DNA from: Avimonoglobus sp965151315
GTDB lineage: Bacteria; Bacillota; Clostridia; UBA1381
Assembly (NCBI GenBank): GCA_965151315.1
Contig: CBCTZG010000059.1
Span: 1-16,756, forward strand
Direction: 5' to 3'
Length of the DNA stretch: 16,756 nucleotides
A model generated the notes under the pieces. That model was given only the letters and a program-made list of their open reading frames with translations. It made no database searches and was not told the DNA's origin. Position numbers and translations under genes: made by a program. Shown here in pieces: positions 7,601 to 14,908 of the stretch; the stretch's first letter is position 1; every line of letters begins with the position of its first letter.

Positions 7601-10216
7601 TTATTGATTGTAAATTACAATTTCATGCGTGGTTCCGTATCTAGCCCGCAGGAACAGGATGGAGGATTCTGTAATACTCCCGCTCTTGTTATAAGCGACA
7701 ATATCCTGGGTATTGCCTACCCGCAGGGCCTTCTCCTTTAGGTCATACACATAAAACTGGGTAAGCGAGCCGGTAGACCAAACCTGTACGTCGCCCTGCT
7801 GGACCGCCGTGTCGGAAAATCCCAGCTGGATGGCGTTTCCATTGACAGAGTACACCTTGCCCAGCCGAACGCCCCAGGCGTGCAGGAAGGTAGTTTTGGC
7901 TTGATAATCGTTAATCTTATCCGTATTCACGCACCGCTGGATCGTTTTCATGTTGCCGTCAGTGTCCGTCGTAAAATAAACCACATCGCCGGCGTTTAAG
8001 TCCTCTGCGGGGAACTCCGCACCGAAGTTACCCTCCGCATCCGGATCAAACTCGTAAAGCTCCGCCTCCGCCGATAAGCGGTAGGTCTGCTCCGCATAGT
8101 CAAACATGCCGGTAAGCTCTAAAACTGGCTCGTCGTCCTCGTCAATGGTCTGGGTAATGCCGGAAATTACAAAAAATTTGGTATTGTCATCAATGGAATC
8201 CTTGCCGGCTTCCCCATATACCACCGCCAGCTCACAAAGGCCTTCATCCAGGTTATAGCCTTCAATGTTATATTCCATATTGCTTTTAAAATACGAATTC
8301 TGGTTACTGATGATGCTGAATTTTGAGTCGTCGCCTTCCTTGTTAGCCGGTACTGCGAAGATCAGCGCATTGGTGGACAGCACCATATCCTCGCCGCACT
8401 GCCCGTTGCCCCGCCAGTTGTATTTCCCGGAAGCGCCCAGGGTCAGGCTGTCCTCTTTGTCACCGTTCAGATCCTCCGCTGGGGTATTGATATACCGTAC
8501 CTGCCCTGACCCGTTGACCATATAGGATATGACATCCCGGCTGGTTAGCACCGCAGCGGCCGCCTCATGATCTTTATAGGTAATCCCATCGATCACGATT
8601 TTATCCGCGCCGTCTATAAACTGAATTTCATTTTTTGTATTCAGAATTTTGATCCCCAGCCGCTCTGTATTTTCATCCACGAATGCCCGCAGCAAAAAGC
8701 CATACTGTGTGGTGTCAAACTTATTGGTATCAAAAGCCGCAATTTTTCCGTAAGGATTAAATACGGCTGGCAAAACGGCGCCCGCTTTCGGCCGGGTGAC
8801 TTTTTCGTGTTCAATCAAAGACTGCAGATAGCCGGAAAATTCATAATATTCACCCAAAATTTCCAGCCCATCCTCATCAATTTTGGTCACTGTCCCGTTT
8901 AAGGTCTTGGAGCCGGCGTAAATATCAATATATTCGCTGTTTTGCGTGTCAACATACCGGAGACCGTCCTCGCCTACATATTCCCGGTCTGCTTTGATGT
9001 ATAAAACGGTATCGTTTATGATCTCTTCAAAGGCAATCTCCTTCCCATCCCGGAACACACGATATTCCACATCTTCCAGCGGCAGCTGGGGCTGGATGTA
9101 GTTATCGTAAATCCGCAGCTTGCTTACATTGATGCCGCCTACATAATAGGTAATGTACGATGTGGTCAGCACAATATCATAAATACCGTCGTCGTCCCGG
9201 TCGATCACCGTAACGCTGCCGTCTAAGGGCTGGATCTGCCAGTCGGCGTTAAAGGGGATGGCGCTGCCGTTATAAATTAAGTCAGCGTCGTCTGCGATTT
9301 TTACTGTCTTTTCCCGGGTTCCATTATCGTACACAAGCTGGTTTCTGGAGGAATCCTCCAGAATATCCTCCGCGCTGACGGTCAGCGCATTATCGCTTTC
9401 CAAAACGCTGTAGGTTCTGATGGTAGATTCATCTTCATCCGCGTCATAGAAATAGTAAAAATCCACCCGCCGGCCCAGGACGCTGGCAATATCTGTTTCA
9501 CCAATGTTATAACGAATACCATCGATCAGCACATAATTTTCCGCGGTCCGATCAATCCCCACGCTCAGCGCCGTCCGGCTGTTGGCTTCTACTGTCCCCT
9601 TTTCCCGATAGATATTATGGTAAAATTCCAGTACAGTTTTTTCGCTGGTCGTCACCGTAAACCTGCCGGAAGCGTCTGTAATGTTTGCTTCATAGGCGTA
9701 TTCAGAAGACACATTATAAAACATCTTCAGGGCGTTTTCGTAGGTCACGCTGTCACTATAGTTCAAGCCCTTGACAATGGATGTGCCGTTTCCAAACTGC
9801 ATCATATCACTGTTGATATACCAGACCGCCCCGGAAATGATCTGCTGGGCCTCCTCCACCGTGATCTCCTCGTCCGGATAAAACTTACCGCCGGCAGGGA
9901 TCATGCCCCGTTTTGCCGCCGCATAGATATAGTCCGCGTTTTGCGCGCCCTTGGGCACGTCGGAAAACGCAGCGTCATACGCGGCCAGAGGCGGCAGCTT
10001 GATGAACTCGCAGGCCATTTTTACAAATTCGGCCCGGGTCAGCGCCTGGCCCCAGTTCTCATTTTCTGTAAAAATCCCCAGCGCGTACATGATCTGCGCT
10101 TTTTCATCTATGGCGGCGTTTTCCTCCTCTGCCGCGATCACGGTCAAGGACACAGCGGTCAGGATCACCGAAAGCACAACACAGACTGTTTTTCTGCATG
10201 TTTCATAGAACTTCAT
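7601..10216 (-). CDS. Secreted SLH-domain surface protein with a large repeat-containing region of unknown function
   Basis: This 871-residue protein starts with a signal peptide (residues 1-29: CRKT, then a hydrophobic run, ending VIAAEEE). SLH-like modules follow: about 38-77 (GIFTENENWGQALTRAEFVK) and 82-137 (FSDVPKGAQNADYIYAAAKR with FYPDEEITVEEAQQ), plus a weak third trace at 145-172. SLH modules usually bind cell-wall polymers and hold proteins on the surface. The remaining roughly 700 residues are beta-rich and acidic and match no catalytic family I recognise. Within them related units recur: VLIDGIRYNI...VLGRRVDFYYFYD (229-258), IVIDGITYKD...VLTSRDVISYMVN (540-568), a similar end at 476-497 (KAGAVLPAVFNPYGKIAAFD) and another at 742-760 (AGDVVYFTTDTDGNMKTIQ). 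Start ATG 10216 has a G-rich ribosome-binding site 9 bases upstream. It follows the other SLH gene by 19 bases, so the two may form a surface assembly. Function unknown. Confidence 0.85.
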   Translation of the reverse strand: MKFYETCRKTVCVVLSVILTAVSLTVIAAEEENAAIDEKAQIMYALGIFTENENWGQALTRAEFVKMACEFIKLPPLAAYDAAFSDVPKGAQNADYIYAAAKRGMIPAGGKFYPDEEITVEEAQQIISGAVWYINSDMMQFGNGTSIVKGLNYSDSVTYENALKMFYNVSSEYAYEANITDASGRFTVTTSEKTVLEFYHNIYREKGTVEANSRTALSVGIDRTAENYVLIDGIRYNIGETDIASVLGRRVDFYYFYDADEDESTIRTYSVLESDNALTVSAEDILEDSSRNQLVYDNGTREKTVKIADDADLIYNGSAIPFNADWQIQPLDGSVTVIDRDDDGIYDIVLTTSYITYYVGGINVSKLRIYDNYIQPQLPLEDVEYRVFRDGKEIAFEEIINDTVLYIKADREYVGEDGLRYVDTQNSEYIDIYAGSKTLNGTVTKIDEDGLEILGEYYEFSGYLQSLIEHEKVTRPKAGAVLPAVFNPYGKIAAFDTNKFDTTQYGFLLRAFVDENTERLGIKILNTKNEIQFIDGADKIVIDGITYKDHEAAAAVLTSRDVISYMVNGSGQVRYINTPAEDLNGDKEDSLTLGASGKYNWRGNGQCGEDMVLSTNALIFAVPANKEGDDSKFSIISNQNSYFKSNMEYNIEGYNLDEGLCELAVVYGEAGKDSIDDNTKFFVISGITQTIDEDDEPVLELTGMFDYAEQTYRLSAEAELYEFDPDAEGNFGAEFPAEDLNAGDVVYFTTDTDGNMKTIQRCVNTDKINDYQAKTTFLHAWGVRLGKVYSVNGNAIQLGFSDTAVQQGDVQVWSTGSLTQFYVYDLKEKALRVGNTQDIVAYNKSGSITESSILFLRARYGTTHEIVIYNQ

Positions 10217-10235
10217 TCTTTGTTCCCCCTTTTAT

Positions 10236-11948
10236 TTAATCCAGGATTCCGCAAAGCATTCTTGCCGTTTCCGCCCGGGTCGCATTGTTCATGGGCAGGA
10301 AATTGCCATTATCGCCGGAGATGATCCCCGCACCGGCCAACACGTCCACAGCTTCCTTGGCGTAATCGGAGATCATTTCACTGTCAGCAAAATCAATGCT
10401 GTTTTGTGTGCTTCCTACCTTGCCTGTCCTATAAATGATCACCGCAATGTCTTGCCGCTTTACGTTGCTGAGGGGAGCAAACTGATCCTCCGTGATCCCG
10501 TGAACCAGGCCGCTCTGATACGCACTGGCAACATACGGGTAATACCACGCGTCCTTGGGGACATCGATAAAATCACATTCCGCGTTTTCATCATATACCC
10601 CGGCGGCAACAACCAGGCATTTTACAAACTCCGCCCGGGTAATCGGGTCGCCAGGCCGGAAATTACCGTTCTCATCACCGCTGATCACATCTGCTTTCGC
10701 CAGCTTTTCCACATAGCTGTAAGCCCAGTGGGTATTATCCATATCCCGGAACAGGGATACCGTATCTTTAGACGGTGATTCTGTATTCGAGATGATGCCG
10801 TTGACAAAGCCCGGCGAAGAGCTGATCCCGCCGCCAGAGGGTGACGAACCGCCGCTTGGGCTCCCACCTCCGTTACCGCCTCCGCCGCCGGTTGGGTCTT
10901 TTACATTTTTATTGTCTGCTACATATTCATTAAATTTCGTCTGGATCTCAGCAATGCTGACAAAGGTATCCGCGGCCATGGACTTGGCTACGTTCACCTT
11001 GCCGGTTTTAGACAGCTGGTTATAGGCGGTGAGCTCCAGCTGGAGATATTGATTATTATTTTTGATATACTGTTCAAAATCCCCATACGCAATAGCATTC
11101 ATATAGGGGATACAGATATCTCTTTCAAAGGCAAACTTCACAGCCGGTGCATCCTGGAACGCCGCCGCTTTTGCCCGGGCCACCATGGCGGTATATACAA
11201 CCGTTTGTTCTTCTGTTTTCAGGCCGGCAAACCGCTGATCCGTCAGCTGAATCTCCAGAACGCCGGCATGCCGCTGGACAGCAGCCTGCATTGCCTGGGC
11301 GTCCGCCGCCCGGTTGATCCACTGCACCGCCACGGACTGATTGAACGTATCCGCCAGCTCCGCTGCAGCCGTCTCCCCCGTGTAATCCTCGCCGCCCCGG
11401 AATACGCCCAAGGCCACCTGCTGACGCAGGGCCTCGCTCAAGCTGTTATAATCCTCCATATTGAAGCCCATAGCCCGGCAGATCAGCGCCTGATTATGTT
11501 CCGGGTCGCTGTTTTCAAAGATGTCCTTGCAGAAATTGCTGCTGTCGGCAGCCGTATTGATCTGGTCGATCAGCGCCTGCCGCTCCAGGGCGCTGGCGTA
11601 ATCGTAGGAACCGGACAGGATCGTGTCGCCATCCCGGACAAAAACCTGGTATGTGCCAGACTGGTCCGTATCCAGCATGCTATACTCCACCGTATATTTC
11701 CCGTCCGCAACCGGGATATGGTTCGCGTATTCATACCCTTGCGCAATGGCGTCGATGTCCACCGCGTTATAGTCCGCGACGCCCGGCACCGTCACAATCA
11801 CCGACACCATATCGGAATCTGCCGTCCCGCTGATGCTTACATTGTTTATACTACATTTTGCCGTCATTGTACTCTCGGCCTGGGCTGTGATCCCCAAGGC
11901 CGCCGCACAAATCAGCGCCGCTATCTGTTTTTTCATCGCTTTCATCAT
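10236..11948 (-). CDS. Secreted protein with helical repeats, Gly/Ser linker and three C-terminal SLH modules
   Basis: This 570-residue protein has a signal peptide (MMKAMKKQIAALICAAALGI then TAQA, cut near residue 24). Residues about 30-118 form an Ig-like beta domain (VSISGTADSDMVSVIVTV ... GTYQVFV). Residues about 125-345 form three related helical units, each with an N-x-A/I-A opening, an LTxY/MEDYN-like turn and a closing F-containing helix: 125-208, 209-280 and 281-345. A Gly/Ser/Pro linker (352-380) follows, then three SLH modules at about 398-450, 459-510 and 518-570 (DMDNTHWAYSYVEKLAKADV, ITRAEFVK, ATRAETARML). It has no catalytic motif. It is probably a wall-anchored binding or scaffold protein. 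ATG 11948 overlaps the upstream TGA by four bases (ATGA); ATG 11945 is an equally possible start one codon later. The in-frame start at 12032 is rejected because it would put a charged 28-residue leader before the signal peptide. Confidence 0.87.
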   Translation of the reverse strand: MMKAMKKQIAALICAAALGITAQAESTMTAKCSINNVSISGTADSDMVSVIVTVPGVADYNAVDIDAIAQGYEYANHIPVADGKYTVEYSMLDTDQSGTYQVFVRDGDTILSGSYDYASALERQALIDQINTAADSSNFCKDIFENSDPEHNQALICRAMGFNMEDYNSLSEALRQQVALGVFRGGEDYTGETAAAELADTFNQSVAVQWINRAADAQAMQAAVQRHAGVLEIQLTDQRFAGLKTEEQTVVYTAMVARAKAAAFQDAPAVKFAFERDICIPYMNAIAYGDFEQYIKNNNQYLQLELTAYNQLSKTGKVNVAKSMAADTFVSIAEIQTKFNEYVADNKNVKDPTGGGGGNGGGSPSGGSSPSGGGISSSPGFVNGIISNTESPSKDTVSLFRDMDNTHWAYSYVEKLAKADVISGDENGNFRPGDPITRAEFVKCLVVAAGVYDENAECDFIDVPKDAWYYPYVASAYQSGLVHGITEDQFAPLSNVKRQDIAVIIYRTGKVGSTQNSIDFADSEMISDYAKEAVDVLAGAGIISGDNGNFLPMNNATRAETARMLCGILD

Positions 11949-14896
11949 TCCTTTCCTCTTACGCCCGCGTCCTCCATAATTGCAGCTGCCGCCGCCGGCA
12001 CACTGTCCATACTGAAGATATGCGTCCCCCAAACCTGATTGTTCTTTGCCTGGTTATAGCTCAGTCTTGCATATTCGGTAATATAGTTTTCATATACGTG
12101 GTTATCATGTTTCCCGCCGTCTAAGGATGACAGCCAGGATTTTGTCATGAAAAACGATGGGTTTGTTTTGCTCAGATCCACTACATTCCTGTAAACATCC
12201 CAATAGGACGAGCCTTCGTCTAGATATATTGCACTGCCGTATACCACGTCACTTTTGGAAAACATACCGTTCAAATAATTATCGTGGATGGAGCAGCGGA
12301 TCTTGCCTGAGGTGGGGCCCAGCACATAGATGGCGCCGCCGTCAGCCATATACGAATTCAGAGCGTTTTCAATATAGTTGTGGTGAATCTGCATATTCGA
12401 TGTACAGGACGTGTCAATGTACTCCCATCCCCAGTTCACATGGACAGCGGAGTAGGCCGTCTCGCAGATGTCGTTATAGGCAATCTGGGAATCAATCAGG
12501 TATCCCGCTGAGATCGCCGCCGAACCGCCGTATTCCACCGCGATCTGGGAAAGCGTGTTATCACATATGTCAATATCCCGGATATAATATTTTTCATCCG
12601 CCGGCAGGTAATAATAATTTTGAGGATAGGTGTAGTCGATCCGCCGGTAATAGTCCGATGTGCCCACCGTAATGCCGTTTGCGGAAATATCCCGAAAGGT
12701 ATTGTTTCGGATGTCGCAGTTCTGCACGGCGAATTCCATATTCACGCCAATGCTGCCTAAATGGGCAAAGGTACAATCCCGAATCTGGATATTTTGTCCG
12801 TAGTGTACTGTCACCGCTGCCGGCGGCCGGTTTACGCCCTCCTGCTCCATCCGCGGGTGGTTATCCTGGTTATCAATATATCCTAGCTCCCCGCTGGGCA
12901 TGTTCCAGGCAGCGTAGCAGAATTGCAAGTTCCTGAATTCCAGGTCATGTACCACATTATTTTCGTCCGTTCCCGAAATCCAGAACAACTCCCCATTCCG
13001 GACCGGGTATACGGCGTTGATTACGGTTTCTGCCGGCAATGGCATATAGTATATATATCCAGTCTCGCTGTTGTAATACCATTCTCCCGGCGCATCTAGA
13101 AGCTCGTAGGCATTTTCATAATATCGCAGATAGTTCTGGGGCTGGGCGACTGTATTTTCATAGCTTTTGTCTGTCACAAAAACCTGGACGCTGCCATCTC
13201 CCGCAGGCGCTACACTTTTCCCCCGCCCCCGCTGATTCGTCCATGCGTTCACATAGACAAATTCCAGATCCTGGGGTCTTGCGTATTCCAAAAGAAACGT
13301 ATCGGATGTAATATACCCGCCATTTTCAAACCGCGCGTCCGAAAGGCCGCCGCTGCTTCTGGCCCGGACTGCCCGGCTGCCGTTTACATACAGTTGCCGG
13401 ATCGTTTCCCCCGGTCCGATATAGGCCCGATAGATACTGTCCGTATACGGCGTCCAGGCCTGCGGTTCGATGGCCCTGCCGCCGCTGATCACCGTATCTT
13501 CCTCGCCCTGGTAAATTACCGAAAAGCCGTTCCTGCCGGAATCCGCCGGGCCAAAGGCCTCAGCGGCCTGATCATAAACATATTCCCCGCCGGCAAGATG
13601 GACAATGATATCTCCCGTCATATTGGGAGTAATGGTCTGTATATAGGCCCTGGCCTGGGCAATAGTCCCAAATGGCCGCCGCTGGCTTCCATCGCCGCCT
13701 GCCGCGCCGCTTTTCACATATACTTCCCGATACGGCGCGACGCTGCGCAAAAAATTATAAATCTCTTCTGTCAATGCGGAAACAGCAGCGTTTTCCGCCT
13801 CCACCGTCAGTGTGCTTGCTGTCCTTTGGGTCTCCGCCGCTTCTAAAGCGGAATACAGCGCCGGTTTATTTCCCCCGGTTGTTGTGTTGTATAAATACAA
13901 CCCCTGGCGGATTGTATCCGAAATACGCCGTCTATCGCTCTGGCCGGTGGTATCGGAAAGGGTATTGACCAACCGGATTGTTTTTTGAGCTGTAATTTCC
14001 CCGTTGCCGGCCTGGAGCGTAATTTCTCCCGGCTGCGCCTGGGCGGTCACAGTTAAAACTCCATCCTGAAAGCGCACCCCGTCTGGACAAGACACAGCCG
14101 CCACCGCTAGGCCGTCCCCTTGGAACCAGGGACAGCTTTCCGTTTCCAGCTCAATTGTCTCATACGCCGTGTACTGCTCTGCCGTCTGACCGTCCTGCGG
14201 AATCAGGATCTCCCCGCTGCCAGATATACTGATGTTGTTTGGCTTCAGCTTCCGGACAGAAAAGTCGTCCAAAAGGTAGGTGATCGGGTATCCCGGCGTT
14301 TTATGCCCAGTGCCGCCGCCGTTGGAAAATACATCGCACTGGAGATACAGGTAACCGCTTCCATCCAGCGGATCTGTTCCCCAGCGGGAATCCCAGGACT
14401 GGGGCGTATATACATAAGAAATTTTCTGCCATTCCCCTTGGGCTATGGGGAAAAATTTTAGTCCCAGATGCTCCACATCTGTCGCGCCGGTGACCCGGTT
14501 CCCAGTTTTATCTGTATAGGTGGTATAATGGTTATTCACAAATCTGGCCACAACGCTTTCCCCCGGCGGAAGCTGGGGTACATCAATCAGCTTGATATAT
14601 ACGCTGATTTCATACCACGCGTCCAGCTCCAGCGCCGTAAGCTTTTTGATCATACTGATATCAGCATCCGTGGTGGTCACCTGGGCGCTGTATTTTCCGG
14701 TGCGGGCTGTTTCAGAAATCTCTGCGTAACAGTTATTTAAGATCCAGCCATCCTCCCCGCCCAGGGTTCCCATCTCAAAACCGCCGTTTACCATTACCTC
14801 GCCGCCATACAGCAGGGGCAGGGCATAGATGCTCTGCTGCAAAGCCAGCACAGCGGCAATACAGAACAGCGCCGCTTTATGAAACGCTTTTTTCAT
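11945..14896 (-). CDS. Secreted multimodular parallel beta-helix protein (GH141-like) with N-terminal carbohydrate-binding-like module
   Basis: This 983-residue protein begins with a signal peptide (MKKAFHKAALFCIAAVLALQ, cut near 25-30). Residues 33-217 are a beta-sandwich of the CBM4/9/16/22 type, opening VMVNGGFEMG and closing ITYLLDDFSVRKL. Residues 220-312 look Ig-like, and 318-390 form a helical spacer. From 391 (EVYVKSGAAGGDGSQRRPFG) a right-handed parallel beta-helix begins; it carries IRQLYVNGSRAVRARS (499-514), coils such as VHDLEFRNLQF, IQIRDCTFAHLG and VQNCDIRNNTFRD, and DGGAIYVLG (852-860). The end AAAIMEDAGV resembles the tail common in GH141 proteins. Length and order suggest an extracellular glycosidase that first attacks or trims a plant polysaccharide. 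Its second half resembles the cytoplasmic beta-helix protein in the same operon, but the two are divergent. Start ATG 14896 has GGGAG 6 bases upstream. It has no SLH module of its own. Confidence 0.72.
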   Translation of the reverse strand: MKKAFHKAALFCIAAVLALQQSIYALPLLYGGEVMVNGGFEMGTLGGEDGWILNNCYAEISETARTGKYSAQVTTTDADISMIKKLTALELDAWYEISVYIKLIDVPQLPPGESVVARFVNNHYTTYTDKTGNRVTGATDVEHLGLKFFPIAQGEWQKISYVYTPQSWDSRWGTDPLDGSGYLYLQCDVFSNGGGTGHKTPGYPITYLLDDFSVRKLKPNNISISGSGEILIPQDGQTAEQYTAYETIELETESCPWFQGDGLAVAAVSCPDGVRFQDGVLTVTAQAQPGEITLQAGNGEITAQKTIRLVNTLSDTTGQSDRRRISDTIRQGLYLYNTTTGGNKPALYSALEAAETQRTASTLTVEAENAAVSALTEEIYNFLRSVAPYREVYVKSGAAGGDGSQRRPFGTIAQARAYIQTITPNMTGDIIVHLAGGEYVYDQAAEAFGPADSGRNGFSVIYQGEEDTVISGGRAIEPQAWTPYTDSIYRAYIGPGETIRQLYVNGSRAVRARSSGGLSDARFENGGYITSDTFLLEYARPQDLEFVYVNAWTNQRGRGKSVAPAGDGSVQVFVTDKSYENTVAQPQNYLRYYENAYELLDAPGEWYYNSETGYIYYMPLPAETVINAVYPVRNGELFWISGTDENNVVHDLEFRNLQFCYAAWNMPSGELGYIDNQDNHPRMEQEGVNRPPAAVTVHYGQNIQIRDCTFAHLGSIGVNMEFAVQNCDIRNNTFRDISANGITVGTSDYYRRIDYTYPQNYYYLPADEKYYIRDIDICDNTLSQIAVEYGGSAAISAGYLIDSQIAYNDICETAYSAVHVNWGWEYIDTSCTSNMQIHHNYIENALNSYMADGGAIYVLGPTSGKIRCSIHDNYLNGMFSKSDVVYGSAIYLDEGSSYWDVYRNVVDLSKTNPSFFMTKSWLSSLDGGKHDNHVYENYITEYARLSYNQAKNNQVWGTHIFSMDSVPAAAAAIMEDAGVRGKE

Positions 14897-14908
14897 AGGA
14901 TTCTCCCT

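Noticed and set aside
7539..7601. N-terminal extension of the GH95 protein to ATG 7601
   Set aside because: The TAATG overlap is tempting, but the extension would encode a perfect hairpin and a non-conserved tail; AAGGAG supports ATG 7538.
11049..12038. Long open frame on the + strand (329 codons) opposite the SLH protein gene
   Set aside because: Its composition (many His, Arg and Ile) and lack of motifs fit a shadow of the SLH gene, whose signal peptide and modules are clear.
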